From the NCBI GenBank assembly GCA_964641415.1, contig CAZXMW010000002.1:131275-195274 (forward strand): DNA of 64,000 nt. Direction: 5' to 3'. Source of the DNA: JAHECW01 sp964641415. Its GTDB lineage: Bacteria > Acidobacteriota > Thermoanaerobaculia > Thermoanaerobaculales > Sulfomarinibacteraceae. A model generated the notes under the pieces. That model was not told where the DNA came from. It ran no database searches and saw only the letters and a list, made by a program, of their open reading frames with translations. A program made the translations under genes and the position numbers. Of this stretch, positions 1-9,039 are shown piece after piece. Numbering within the stretch: the first letter of the stretch is position 1; every line of letters begins with the position of its first letter.

Positions 1-1296
1 CGAGGTGATGGGGGTGACGCTGCCCGGCGCACCCTGGTAGCCCGTGTTGAAGCTGGTCACGGGGATCGGTACCCGATCGCCGATGTGCAGGCTCGCCTTC
101 TCGCCCTCGGTGATGCGCAGCTGCGGCTGGGCCAGGACCTCGGCGTTGCCCGACGATTTGGCGAGGTTGATCACCACGCTGGGAACGTTGATGAACCAGT
201 CGCCGCGCGAGATGTCCTTGAGCTGGTCGAGATAGAGACTGCCGGTCTGGCCTTCGTTTCCGCTGACCTGAGCGGTGTCGAGACCGAGGGTGAAGGTGTA
301 GGTCGACAGGGCGGTTCCGATGTCGGACTGGTTGCGCCGGGCCATCAGCAGCAGCTCGACATCGATCAGGACCTCGGCCTTGGCCTTGTCGTTGACCGTG
401 ATCAGCTTTTCGGCGATCGCCACCTTGTCGGCCGTGTCGCGCAGGGTGATGGCGTTGAGCTGCTCGTTGGTCGACAGTCGGCGGGCCTCAATGAGCGAGC
501 GTAGCAGCTTGTCGACGTCCTTGACGTCGGCGTTGGACAGAAAGAAGGTCTTGATGACCAGATCCTCGTACTCCCGACGGTTCTGCGGCGTGTCGTCGGC
601 GATGATGATGGTGTGCTCGTCGAGCACCTTGTAGAAGTGACCGGCGGCCTGCATGACCATCTCGAGGGACTGCTCGGCGGTGAGGTCGCTGAGCTCGATG
701 GACAGCCGGTCATCCTTGAGCTTGGGGTCGAACAGGGCGTTGAAGCCGTACGCCTTGGACATCGCCTGGTAGATCTCCTTGACCGGCTTCGGCTTGGGGA
801 AGTTGAGGGTGATCCGGTCCTTGGACCGGGGGTCGAGCACCGGCGGCTTGACCTTGGCCTCGCGGGCCGCGCGCTTGAGCTCCTCGAGCTCGCGGGCGCC
901 GTCCGGCCGGCTGATGATCGCGATCTCCTCGATCACCCGCGCGAGCAGCTGCGCCGCGAACTGGTTCGTCGGATCGAGCTGGACCGCCATCTGGAACTCG
1001 TCCTGCGCCGCCTTGAGCCGGCCGAACTCGCGCAGCATGTTGCCGCGCTGGAAATGCTCGGCCGACGCCTTCTGGCGGGCGAAGGTCAGGTTGAGCTTGT
1101 ACTCGACGTTCTCCGGATCGTCGGCCAGCGCCTGCAGGTAGTAGTAGACCGCGGCGTCCCAATTGCCCTTCTGGAACGCGTCCTCGCCCTCGCCGGCGGT
1201 CTGCTGCGCTGATGAACAGCCTCCCGCCGCCACCATGACGGCGGCGAGCAGCAGCGCGGCGGCGACGCGACGGCACTGTGCCTGCATGTCAGTCAT
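1..1296 (-). CDS. Secretin (GspD/PilQ family) lipoprotein, partial
   Basis: Outer-membrane secretin, the gated channel of a type IV pilus or type II secretion machine. The reading frame is open for 432 codons and runs off the left edge, so the C-terminal beta-barrel is missing. The N-terminus is a lipoprotein signal with lipobox-like AAGGC (Cys27). A TPR-like region follows (about 30-105), then an STN/N0-type domain (about 150-225), an N1-type domain (about 228-305) and the start of the secretin core, with GDRVPIPVTSFNTGY near the edge. ATG 1296 overlaps the stop of the upstream gene by 8 bases; ATG 1287 is an alternative. It is the last visible gene of the assembly operon. Pilus versus secretion role cannot be settled because no pilin or pseudopilin gene is visible. 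Confidence 0.9.
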   Translation of the reverse strand, partial: MTDMQAQCRRVAAALLLAAVMVAAGGCSSAQQTAGEGEDAFQKGNWDAAVYYYLQALADDPENVEYKLNLTFARQKASAEHFQRGNMLREFGRLKAAQDEFQMAVQLDPTNQFAAQLLARVIEEIAIISRPDGARELEELKRAAREAKVKPPVLDPRSKDRITLNFPKPKPVKEIYQAMSKAYGFNALFDPKLKDDRLSIELSDLTAEQSLEMVMQAAGHFYKVLDEHTIIIADDTPQNRREYEDLVIKTFFLSNADVKDVDKLLRSLIEARRLSTNEQLNAITLRDTADKVAIAEKLITVNDKAKAEVLIDVELLLMARRNQSDIGTALSTYTFTLGLDTAQVSGNEGQTGSLYLDQLKDISRGDWFINVPSVVINLAKSSGNAEVLAQPQLRITEGEKASLHIGDRVPIPVTSFNTGYQGAPGSVTPITS

Positions 1297-1891
1297 CTGC
1301 CAAAGGAACACGGGTGTCCTCCGAGCTGTCATAGCCGACGAAACCGATGAGCACCGATTCCAGGCCGATTTCACGAATGATGAAGACGTCGTCCAGGAGC
1401 TCACCCTCGACCCCGACGTCGATCTCGATGGTCTCGGGGATCGCCCCGGGACGGCGGAACGCGGCCACCCGGCGGTGGTCCGGGCCGAATGAGCCGAGGT
1501 AGTCGCGCTCGAAGGGCGGCGGCGGCCCGAGCACGTTGCCCTCGGAATCATGATACAGCCTCGGTGTCGGGGTCGGCCTCGGCACCCGGGTCGGGAGCGG
1601 AACCCTGGTCGGCAACGGCGTCAGGTTCCTGGTCGGCATCGGCGGCGCTCCGAACGTGAAGGGATTGCGCGGCGATTCGCCCACGGCGCGCTCGGGATCC
1701 CAGCTCGAGACCTCCGCCAGGCGGGGCAGGTCCCGCGGCTGGTAGTCGACCGCCTCGCCACGGCGGGCCGCGTCGTTGAGGCCACCCTGACGGATCATCC
1801 TGCTCGCTGCGATCACTCCGACGATGACCAGGATCGCCAGCAGCACGGCGAGGCGGAGCTGATCCGGGGTCAGCTTCCGGGCGCTAGCCAT
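1289..1891 (-). CDS. PilP/GspC-like inner-membrane linker protein
   Basis: A 200-residue protein with one N-terminal membrane helix (about 12-30), a Pro/Thr-rich linker (PLPTRVPRPTPTPR) and a small C-terminal beta-rich domain. This matches the layout of PilP or GspC proteins, which connect the inner-membrane platform to the secretin. Sequence similarity to PilP is not obvious by eye, so the name rests mainly on position: it lies between the PilO-like gene (8-base overlap) and the secretin gene. It lacks the lipobox of classical PilP, which favours a GspC-like arrangement. Confidence 0.7.
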   Translation of the reverse strand: MASARKLTPDQLRLAVLLAILVIVGVIAASRMIRQGGLNDAARRGEAVDYQPRDLPRLAEVSSWDPERAVGESPRNPFTFGAPPMPTRNLTPLPTRVPLPTRVPRPTPTPRLYHDSEGNVLGPPPPFERDYLGSFGPDHRRVAAFRRPGAIPETIEIDVGVEGELLDDVFIIREIGLESVLIGFVGYDSSEDTRVPLADD

Positions 1892-2510
1892 CGGTGGTCT
1901 CCCCGTTGTCCGTGATTCCGCCGGTCAGTCGAGCGAGACGGCCGGGATCGACCTCGCCGAGGTAGGTCGACAGCCGGACGCCGATCTGCAGCACGCGGCT
2001 CGCCGCATCGTCGCTTTTGACCAGGGAGAGGCCGTCGACGATGAGGAACTCCGGGCTTGCCCGCAGCGCGGCCAGCATCTGTCGGATCTGGGCGTACTCG
2101 CCCTCGACCTGGAAGGCGACGCCGAACCGGACGTAGCCGAGCTGCTTGTCCTGCTTGGCGGTGTAGCTGTAGGAGCCGGGCAACAGACCGGCGTCGCGGG
2201 TCGCGGAACCGACCGCGCGCATGATCCGGGTCAGCCTCAGGTCGAGGTCCGAGAGCACCTCGTCGTTGAGGTGTTGGAAGTCGGCCTGCAGCTCCGCCAC
2301 CTCCTGCCGGTCCGCCTGGACGAGTCCGTGGATCACGGTCAGACGGTCAACCTCGGCAGACAGCTCGTCGATCCGGCTGGTCAGATTGGCCCGTCGGCCG
2401 ACCGAATCCGATGTCTGGTAGAAAAAGAACGCCACCGACACCACGGCCAGGACCACGGCCGGCAGCCACGCCGGGAGCATCTGGCGCCACGGTCTCCAGT
2501 CGATGGTCAC
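1884..2510 (-). CDS. pilO: PilO/GspM-like assembly protein
   Basis: A 208-residue bitopic protein with a short cytoplasmic N-terminus, a membrane helix (about 14-30), a coiled-coil region (about 38-85) and a C-terminal ferredoxin-like domain. This is the architecture of PilO/GspM, which dimerises with PilN/GspL in the inner-membrane alignment complex. Its start overlaps the PilN-like stop by 4 bases (ATGA) and its end overlaps the PilP-like start, so translation is probably coupled. Family assignment comes from layout and gene order. Confidence 0.8.
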   Translation of the reverse strand: MTIDWRPWRQMLPAWLPAVVLAVVSVAFFFYQTSDSVGRRANLTSRIDELSAEVDRLTVIHGLVQADRQEVAELQADFQHLNDEVLSDLDLRLTRIMRAVGSATRDAGLLPGSYSYTAKQDKQLGYVRFGVAFQVEGEYAQIRQMLAALRASPEFLIVDGLSLVKSDDAASRVLQIGVRLSTYLGEVDPGRLARLTGGITDNGETTDG

Positions 2511-3079
2511 TGCGTCGCCTCCTCCGCCGGATGGTGGATCACGGTCAGCCCCATGACGTAGCCGAAGCCCGACTCTTCGGGGGTGATCTCCGACAGCGGG
2601 GTCGGCTCGGTGAAGCTGGGATCGAGGATCATGTTGTCGAGGAGCTCGAGCAGGGCCTCGCGGGTCTTACCCACCGCCTCGAGCGACAGGCTGACCCGGT
2701 CGACGCCGACCTTGGGTGAAATCTTGGTCAGCCGAACATCGTACGGCAGCACGCGCTCGATGTCGTCGAGCAGCCCGATCCACGAGAACTCGTGCTCCCG
2801 GATGACCGAGTTGATGCCGTGAACCCGCGCACCGAGCGACCGCCACGGCACCCGGTCGAGCGCGGCCACTCTCTCCTCGACCTCGCTCGTCAGACGCCGG
2901 TGCTCGGCCTCCAGCTCCTCGAGATCCCCCAGCTGCTCGGCCAGCGCTCGGTTGCTCTCGGTCCAGACCAGCACGTTGACGACGGCGAAGACGACCGCGA
3001 GCAGCGCCGCCACCACGATCACGATCCACACCGGACGGGTGTTGAGGTGGGGCTTCGAGGCGAGGTTGGGGGCAATCAC
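2507..3079 (-). CDS. pilN: PilN-like assembly protein
   Basis: A 190-residue protein with a short cytoplasmic N-terminus containing the PilN-type NLAS motif that binds PilM, one membrane helix (about 17-37), a coiled coil and a periplasmic ferredoxin-like domain. A GTG start at 3079 is chosen because it overlaps the PilM-like stop as GTGA, the habit of this operon, and places the NLAS motif near the N-terminus. An upstream-extended frame exists but would duplicate PilM coding sequence. Confidence 0.85.
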   Translation of the reverse strand: MIAPNLASKPHLNTRPVWIVIVVAALLAVVFAVVNVLVWTESNRALAEQLGDLEELEAEHRRLTSEVEERVAALDRVPWRSLGARVHGINSVIREHEFSWIGLLDDIERVLPYDVRLTKISPKVGVDRVSLSLEAVGKTREALLELLDNMILDPSFTEPTPLSEITPEESGFGYVMGLTVIHHPAEEATQ

Positions 3080-4023
3080 CGCAGCCCTCCCGCAACCACG
3101 CCGACCAACGGATCGACCCGAAAGGCGCCGGCACGGTCGCGGACCGCGGTGCCGTTCAGACCGGCCGACAGCCGCGGCGCGTGGTGGAACGGCTCGAGCC
3201 GGTCGGTGCTCTCGACCCATTGGCGCAGGCGGTCGGACAGCGCAGCGTCCTCGACCGACAAAGCGACGACCATACCGCCGTCGACGTCGAAGGTGCTCGA
3301 GGCAAAGCCCATGGTCAAGCCGAGCTCGCGCTCGACCACCGACCAGTCGTCGCGCGGCAGCGGCTTGGTCCGGATCACCGCCGGGACGCCGTCGATCAGC
3401 AAAATGAAGGTCAAAAAACCCCGCTCCTGCTGAATGACGAACAGCGGCGACACCCCGCTCAGGGCGCCCACCACGCCGAAGATCCGCGGCGTGACGATGC
3501 CCGGCGAGGCGCCGACGGAATCGAAGACGGCCTCCAGCTCGACCAGCGCGCGCTCGACCCCGACCATGACCAGCAGCCTTCGCGTGTCGTCCTCGGCGCG
3601 CGACGGCACCGGCTCCATGGCCAGACGCAGGCTCGCCGGAGGCACCGGGAGCAGCTTCTTGAGTCGCCAGATGACGAGCTCCCGAATGTCGGCCTGACGA
3701 CGCGGCAGCTGCTCGAACTCGAGCAGGTGGGTCCGCACCCAGCCGGTCGGCACCACCAGCGAGACCCGCTTCGAGCCCTCGACCTCCTCGTGGAGTCGCG
3801 CGAGTACCGGCCGCAGGGCGTCCCCGTCGACCGCTTGCAGGCCGACCGGACCGACCTCGAACGCGCCGTCGGGGAGCTCAGCGGCGGCGCAGCGCAGCTC
3901 GCCCCTGCCGTGCTGCCGGACCACCACCGCCATGGCGGTGTCGAGCGACCAGCCGGTGGCCGGCGCCGGCGATGTGACGAGCTCTGCGAGCCTCAGTCGA
4001 CGGACGAGATCGGCGTGCTTCAT
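3076..4023 (-). CDS. pilM: PilM-like actin-fold ATPase of pilus/secretion platform
   Basis: A 315-residue cytoplasmic protein resembling PilM or the cytoplasmic half of GspL, which recruits PilN and couples the platform to the PilB/GspE ATPase. It has no membrane segment. The start ATG 4023 overlaps the upstream PilB/GspE stop by 4 bases (ATGA). It is somewhat shorter than typical PilM (about 350). A PilM separate from PilN is the pilus arrangement; in type II systems both are fused as GspL. Confidence 0.8.
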   Translation of the reverse strand: MKHADLVRRLRLAELVTSPAPATGWSLDTAMAVVVRQHGRGELRCAAAELPDGAFEVGPVGLQAVDGDALRPVLARLHEEVEGSKRVSLVVPTGWVRTHLLEFEQLPRRQADIRELVIWRLKKLLPVPPASLRLAMEPVPSRAEDDTRRLLVMVGVERALVELEAVFDSVGASPGIVTPRIFGVVGALSGVSPLFVIQQERGFLTFILLIDGVPAVIRTKPLPRDDWSVVERELGLTMGFASSTFDVDGGMVVALSVEDAALSDRLRQWVESTDRLEPFHHAPRLSAGLNGTAVRDRAGAFRVDPLVGVVAGGLR

Positions 4024-5663
4024 TCGACGAATGTCACCTTGTTGACGTCGCGCAACGAGGTCTCGCCGGCGAAGACCTTCTGCAGCGCCGACTCGCGCAG
4101 GAAGCGCATGCCCTCGGCCTTGGCGGCCCGTTTGATCTCGGCCGCCGAGCGCCGATCGAGAATCAGCTCGCGGATGTTGTCGGACAGATTGAGCAGCTCG
4201 GCGATGGCGAGCCGACCACGATAGCCGGTGCCGTTGCACTCGATGCAGCCGGCGCCTTCGTAGAAGGTGAAGTCGCGGTAGCGGTCGGGTTCGAGCCCCG
4301 AATCGTCGAGGAGGCTGTCGGAGACCGCCGCGGGCCGTTTGCAGTGCAGGCAGATGCGGCGCACCAGCCGCTGCGCGAGAACGCAGTTGAGCGCCGACAC
4401 GAAGTTGTACAGATCGACGTTCATGTTGAGGAACCTGCCGATGACGTCGACGACGTTGTTGGCGTGGACCGTGGTGAAGACCAGGTGGCCGGTGAGCGCC
4501 GACTGGACCGCGATCTGGGCGGTCTCCTCGTCCCGGATCTCGCCGACCATTACCTTGTCGGGGTCGTGACGAAGGATCGAACGCAGCCCGCGGGCAAAGG
4601 TCAGACCCTTCTTTTCGTTGACCGGGATTTGGGTGATTCCCTTGAGCTGATACTCCACCGGATCCTCGATGGTGACGATCTTGTCCTCGGTGGACACGAT
4701 CTCGGAAAGACAGGCGTACAGGGTGGTCGTCTTGCCCGATCCGGTCGGTCCGGTCACCAGGACCATGCCGTACGGCTCGTTGATGAACTTGCGAAGCTGG
4801 CGCTTGGTGTCGTCCTCGAAGCCGAGCACGTCCAGGTTGAGGGTGCGGAACTCGGCGCTCGAGGACTCCTTGTCGAGGATCCGGATGACCGCGTCCTCAC
4901 CGTGCACCGTGGGCATGATCGAGACCCGGAAGTCGATGGTCCGACCGGAGAAGCGAACCTTGAACCGACCATCCTGGGGGATTCGCTTCTCGGCGATGTC
5001 GAGCTCGGACATGACCTTGATCCGGCTGATGATGGTCGAGTGGTGGCGCTTGTCGATCGACTTCATGGCCTGGTAGAGCACACCGTCGATGCGGTACTTG
5101 ACCACGACCTCACGATCCTGGGTCTCGATGTGGATGTCCGACGCCCGCCGCTGGATCGCGTTGAACAGGATGGTGTCGACCAGCCGGATGATCGGCGAGG
5201 AGTCGGCGGTGATCCGGTCGATGGACAGGACCTCCTCGCCGTCCTCGGCCTCCTGCACGATCTGCATGGAGAAGCCCTCGGTGGCCTCGTCGAGCACCCG
5301 CTGGGTCGACTCGGACTTTTCGAGGATGTCGGCGATGCGTTGGCGCGGTCCGACCGTCACGTCGAGGGGACGGGCCAGGGCGAGCTCGAGCTCGTTGAGG
5401 CCGACCACGTTGGACGGATCGGCCATCACCACCCGGAGCACCTCGCCGTCGCTGGACATGGGCAGGAACTCGTAGTGGAGCATGGTCTCGATCGGCAGGG
5501 TGCGGAACAGCTCGGCGTCGACGTGGAACTCGTCGAGAGGATCGAAGGGAAGCCCGAGCCGGTCGGCCAGCTTCCGGGCCTTCGCGACGTCGCCGTGCTG
5601 GTCGGGGTCGACGGCCTCGTCGAGCATCACCAGGGTCTGGTCGAGGTTGGAATCGGTCGCCAT
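4020..5663 (-). CDS. pilB: Type IV pilus/type II secretion assembly ATPase (PilB/GspE)
   Basis: A 547-residue hexameric ATPase that drives extension of the pilus or pseudopilus. Visible motifs are an N-terminal MshEN-like domain, Walker A GPTGSGKTTT (about residue 306), a Walker B region MVGEIRDEETA (about 370) and a tetracysteine zinc site, CLHC (about 439) and CIEC (about 475), typical of PilB/GspE. The C-terminus carries LRDVNKVTF. It lies between the PilC/GspF and PilM genes. A retraction ATPase (PilT) is not in the window. Confidence 0.95.
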   Translation of the reverse strand: MATDSNLDQTLVMLDEAVDPDQHGDVAKARKLADRLGLPFDPLDEFHVDAELFRTLPIETMLHYEFLPMSSDGEVLRVVMADPSNVVGLNELELALARPLDVTVGPRQRIADILEKSESTQRVLDEATEGFSMQIVQEAEDGEEVLSIDRITADSSPIIRLVDTILFNAIQRRASDIHIETQDREVVVKYRIDGVLYQAMKSIDKRHHSTIISRIKVMSELDIAEKRIPQDGRFKVRFSGRTIDFRVSIMPTVHGEDAVIRILDKESSSAEFRTLNLDVLGFEDDTKRQLRKFINEPYGMVLVTGPTGSGKTTTLYACLSEIVSTEDKIVTIEDPVEYQLKGITQIPVNEKKGLTFARGLRSILRHDPDKVMVGEIRDEETAQIAVQSALTGHLVFTTVHANNVVDVIGRFLNMNVDLYNFVSALNCVLAQRLVRRICLHCKRPAAVSDSLLDDSGLEPDRYRDFTFYEGAGCIECNGTGYRGRLAIAELLNLSDNIRELILDRRSAAEIKRAAKAEGMRFLRESALQKVFAGETSLRDVNKVTFVE

Positions 5664-5666
5664 CGG

Positions 5667-6875
5667 CTATCCAATCTTGCTCACGGTGGTCAGCAGCGGG
5701 TAGTACACCGCGAGCAGCAGTCCGGCGACGATGATACCCATGACCACCAGAATCAGGGGCTCGAACAGCGTCACCAGCCGGGCCAGGGTGAACTCGATCT
5801 CCTCGTCGAAGAAGCTCGAGGTATGCTCGAGCATCTCGGGCAGAGCCCCGGTCGACTCGCCGACCCGCATCATGGCGAGGGCGAGCTCGGGCATCCAGCC
5901 GGTGTCGTTGAGACTGTCGGATAGCGAACGGCCCTCCTGCACCTCCCTCACGCAGCCGTGGAAAAGCCCCGAGATGTACGAGTTGCTGATCGAGGTCGTG
6001 GAGGTCTCCAACGCCGGAACCATCGGCGTGCCGCCGCCGAGCAGGACACCGAGAGAACGGGTGAACTGGGACACGGCGAACAGATGGGCGAGTCGGCCGA
6101 GGACCGGAATGGCGAGGCGCCACCGATCGGTGATCCGACGTCCCGACGGCGAGTTTCGCCACAGGCGAAGGCCGAACAGCAGCGCGGCGACCCCGATCGC
6201 GACGATCACGAAGTGCTCCTGGAGCCCGGTCGAGATTCCCATGACGACCCGCGTCGGCAACGGCAGCTCGGCGTCGAACTGGACATAGAAGGTGCTGAAG
6301 GCCGGGATCACCCGGACCATCAGGATCACCACCAGCACGATGGACAGCGCGACGAGCACCGCCGGATAGGTCAGCGCCCCGATGATCTTGCGCCGCACCG
6401 ACTCGGTGAGCCGCTGGTACTGGACATATCGGCCGATGACCTTCTCGAGCTCGCCGGAGTGCTCGCCGGCACGCAGTGTGTTGGCGTAGAGTCTCGGAAA
6501 GACGTCACCGAGGGCGAGGAAAGCGTCGGACAGGGAAACTCCCGTCGTCACCTGCTGGTGGACCTTGCCGAGCAGGCCCTTGAAGTGCTCGTTGGCCTGC
6601 TGGTCGCGGAGCAGCTCGAGGCCCTGGGTCAGTGGCAGACCGGCCCGCAGCAGCGTGGCAAGCTGGGTGTTGAAGATCAGGAAGTCCTGCCCCGAGATTC
6701 TCGTGCTCTTGCCGAGCAGCGGGATCCGGATTCCCGACCGCGCGGTCGAGATGTCGAAGATGTGGAAGCCCTCGCTCTCGAGCTCGTTCCTGAGCGCCTC
6801 GACCGACGCAGCGATCCGGCGACGCTCGACCACGGCGCCGGCCGGGGAGCCCAGGCGACAGATGAACTCCGGCAT
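5667..6875 (-). CDS. pilC: Inner-membrane platform protein PilC/GspF
   Basis: A 402-residue polytopic membrane protein with two repeated T2SSF domains (about 70-195 and 270-395). Each contains the helical cytoplasmic bundle and conserved pattern of this family (LATLLRAGLPL, LYANTLRAGEHSG and LALAMMRVGESTG), and a final membrane segment (IIVAGLLLAVYYPL). It is the platform on which the PilB/GspE ATPase acts. Length is standard. It sits 29 bases after the secretin-like gene and 3 bases before pilB. Confidence 0.93.
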   Translation of the reverse strand: MPEFICRLGSPAGAVVERRRIAASVEALRNELESEGFHIFDISTARSGIRIPLLGKSTRISGQDFLIFNTQLATLLRAGLPLTQGLELLRDQQANEHFKGLLGKVHQQVTTGVSLSDAFLALGDVFPRLYANTLRAGEHSGELEKVIGRYVQYQRLTESVRRKIIGALTYPAVLVALSIVLVVILMVRVIPAFSTFYVQFDAELPLPTRVVMGISTGLQEHFVIVAIGVAALLFGLRLWRNSPSGRRITDRWRLAIPVLGRLAHLFAVSQFTRSLGVLLGGGTPMVPALETSTTSISNSYISGLFHGCVREVQEGRSLSDSLNDTGWMPELALAMMRVGESTGALPEMLEHTSSFFDEEIEFTLARLVTLFEPLILVVMGIIVAGLLLAVYYPLLTTVSKIG

Positions 6876-6904
6876 TCAGGCCGCCTCAGAAACGCCGGCA
6901 ACCA

Positions 6905-7618
6905 CTACCGGTCCTTCACCGAGTGCATGGTCAGGATCAGCACCAGACCGCTGCCCGAGTCCTCCGAGCTGCCGGCGCCGATGATCATCTTCTGCTTCGG
7001 CGACAGCAGGACCGTCGTTCTGAGCAGCTCGTCAACCTGTTCCTCGCCTCGCGGGCCGGTCCGCAAGCGGTCGAGGCGGAGCCATTTGACCTGGGTCCGC
7101 GTGCCCGCATCGGCCACGCCCCACGGCGTCGACTCGGCGGTGTTCATCAAGTCGGCGAGAAAGGACAGACGGTAGTCGCCGCCGATCGCGGCTGCTGTCG
7201 GCTGACCGAGCTCGCCCTCAAAGACGGCGCGTCCGGCACGGCGATAGGAGGTGAACGGGAACATCCTGTGCAGCCGCCGGTCGAGCTCGGGCGGGAGATC
7301 CGACGGCCCGTCGACGTCGAGCCCCTTGACCAACTCGACCTCGATTCGGTACTCACCTGGAACCCGGTCGAGCTCGCCCATGACGGCCGAGATCCGTTCG
7401 ACGACGGCCGGCACGTCCTGGATCGTGATCCGCTTGAGCGACGGCTGGACGGTGACGCTGCCGCGGTCAGACAGCAGCGCCTCGATCGCGCTGAAGGCCT
7501 CGATCACGGTGGCGTTCTGGAGGGTGAAGACCCGCACCGCGGTCGACGTCGGGCCGGCGGCCGACAGGGCGGTGGCCGTCGCGCACAGCAGCACAAGCAG
7601 ACAAACGATCCGATGCAT
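6905..7618 (-). CDS. Periplasmic protein with secretin N-domain-like region
   Basis: A 237-residue secreted protein: signal peptide (MHRIVCLLVLLCATATALSA), then a region (about 25-90) resembling a secretin short domain (VFTLQNATVIEAFSAIEALL, then an ITIQDVPAVVERI segment). It has no secretin barrel. The C-terminus ends in a beta-rich region that could bind a partner. Start ATG 7618 follows the anti-sigma stop by 2 bases; a GTG at 7624 overlapping that stop is possible. Gene order suggests an accessory or assembly factor for the secretin, but that is inference. Confidence 0.7.
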   Translation of the reverse strand: MHRIVCLLVLLCATATALSAAGPTSTAVRVFTLQNATVIEAFSAIEALLSDRGSVTVQPSLKRITIQDVPAVVERISAVMGELDRVPGEYRIEVELVKGLDVDGPSDLPPELDRRLHRMFPFTSYRRAGRAVFEGELGQPTAAAIGGDYRLSFLADLMNTAESTPWGVADAGTRTQVKWLRLDRLRTGPRGEEQVDELLRTTVLLSPKQKMIIGAGSSEDSGSGLVLILTMHSVKDR

Positions 7619-7620
7619 GA

Positions 7621-8163
7621 TCACAGCTCCATGGCCGGGTTGACGATGAAGATCGCTCCGGTGCTGTTGTCGTTGCCGATGGCATAGCGGTAGACCCGCA
7701 CCTCCTCCTGGGTCATGTCGACCTCGACCCGGGGCGGCTCGACCCGGGCCGGCGGCGCGATCTCGACCGGCGTTTCGGCCTCCTGCACGACGACAGCCGT
7801 CGCATTCAGATCGGTCGTGATCTCGGCCTCGGGCGGCGCCAGCCACCACCAGCTCGCGGCGGTCACCGCGATCACGACAGCGGCCGCCGCCGCGAGCCAG
7901 GGCCGACGGGCCGGGCGCAATCGACGCTCGAGCCGGTCGCGACGAATGCCGGCCATGACCGCCGTGACGCATGACTCGATGCGCTCGGGATCGGCGAGTC
8001 GGTCGCCGCCCGGAACGAGCGCCAGCGTCGGTTCACGATCGATGGCATACGCCCGGCACTCGGCACACGACCGCAGATGGGCGCGGAACCCCGTCCGCCG
8101 GACATCGTCGAGAGTGTCGTCGAGGTAGGCGGCAATCAACTCGCGGTAGGCATCACAGCTCAT
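7621..8163 (-). CDS. Anti-sigma factor with zinc finger and one membrane helix
   Basis: A 180-residue protein. The N-terminal zinc-finger anti-sigma motif HxxxCxxC (HLRSCAEC, about residues 29-36) is preceded by a helical sigma-binding region. A single membrane helix lies at about 87-110 and a periplasmic tail follows. ATG 8163 overlaps the sigma gene by 11 bases. Known family role: it holds the ECF sigma factor inactive until a periplasmic signal. The periplasmic tail ends in IFIVNPAMEL and has no recognised sensor domain. Confidence 0.88.
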   Translation of the reverse strand: MSCDAYRELIAAYLDDTLDDVRRTGFRAHLRSCAECRAYAIDREPTLALVPGGDRLADPERIESCVTAVMAGIRRDRLERRLRPARRPWLAAAAAVVIAVTAASWWWLAPPEAEITTDLNATAVVVQEAETPVEIAPPARVEPPRVEVDMTQEEVRVYRYAIGNDNSTGAIFIVNPAMEL

Positions 8164-8806
8164 AGCGACCTCTCTGGGCTTCAGGAACGAACTCCGGGTA
8201 GCGATCGGCAATCTCCCGACGCAAAACCTTGCGCGCCTGGAACACATGATTGCGAACCGTCGCGGTCGAGCATCCGAGGATGGCGGCGACCTCCGAGGTC
8301 TCGAGATCCTCGATCTCGCGCAGGATGAACGCCGATCGCTGCTGCGGCGACAGAACCTCGACCAGCTCGCGGAGCACACCGTCGACCTCCGAGTGGTCGA
8401 GGCGAGCCGAGGTCGTCTCGGTGGCCCCGACCAGGCGCAGCTGGTGCTCGCCACCGGCCCGATGCGCCCTGGACCGGCTGGTTCGCGAGCGGACGAGATC
8501 GATCGCCAGGTTGGTTCCGATGCGGTACAACCAGGTGGCGAAGCTCCAGCGCTCGTCATAGCGATCGAGCTGCTGCCATGCCCGGATGAACGCCATCTGG
8601 ACCACGTCCCATGCCTCGTCGTCGTCGTGGATGATCCGTGCAACGGTCCGCTGCAACCCGCCCGAGTGCCGGCGCACGAGGCCGGCGAACGCGTCGTCAT
8701 CGCCGTTGCGGGCCGAACGAACGAGATCGCGGTCATCCACGGGCGCCTCGGCTGCACGCCGGGCTTTGCCGAACACCAGGCACGGGCTCTCCCTCGTCAT
8801 CGTCAT
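8153..8806 (-). CDS. ECF-type RNA polymerase sigma factor
   Basis: A 217-residue sigma factor of the ECF class. Region 2 (about 25-95) contains DDEAWDVVQMAFIRAWQQL and WLYRIGTNLAIDLVR. Region 4 (about 140-195) contains LSPQQRSAFILREIEDL and an HTH (SEVAAILGCSTATVRNHVF). It is followed immediately by its anti-sigma gene and then the pilus/secretion cluster in the same direction, suggesting that the pair controls envelope or pilus functions. The upstream region is repeat-rich and no autoregulatory promoter could be recognised. Confidence 0.93.
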   Translation of the reverse strand: MTMTRESPCLVFGKARRAAEAPVDDRDLVRSARNGDDDAFAGLVRRHSGGLQRTVARIIHDDDEAWDVVQMAFIRAWQQLDRYDERWSFATWLYRIGTNLAIDLVRSRTSRSRAHRAGGEHQLRLVGATETTSARLDHSEVDGVLRELVEVLSPQQRSAFILREIEDLETSEVAAILGCSTATVRNHVFQARKVLRREIADRYPEFVPEAQRGRYEL

Positions 8807-8890
8807 CCCCGCTCATGTCTACGGAACAACCGTCGACTGCGTTGGGGCGACGTGGTCTCTGTTCACAGGCATTATCCCTGATCGCTCGCG

Positions 8891-8956
8891 CTCCCGCATC
8901 CGTGGCCGCGTCCGATCCCGATCCCGATCCCGATCCCGACTCCGACTCCGACTCCG
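8891..8956. repeat. Degenerate hexamer array, 11 units of NNNCCG
   Basis: Eleven successive hexamers all end in CCG, while the other three bases drift (CTC, CAT, TGG, CGT, then ATC four times and ACT three times). Read on the other strand the unit is CGGNNN, the same as the arrays at 15693, 38137 and 38418. Confidence 0.9.
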
Positions 8957-9039
8957 ACGAACTCTCTCGCATTCCGGTGCGCGCCCATTTCGGCTCACGA
9001 GGTCGTCGACCCCCGCGACGGGCGCGTTCCCGGCGGACG

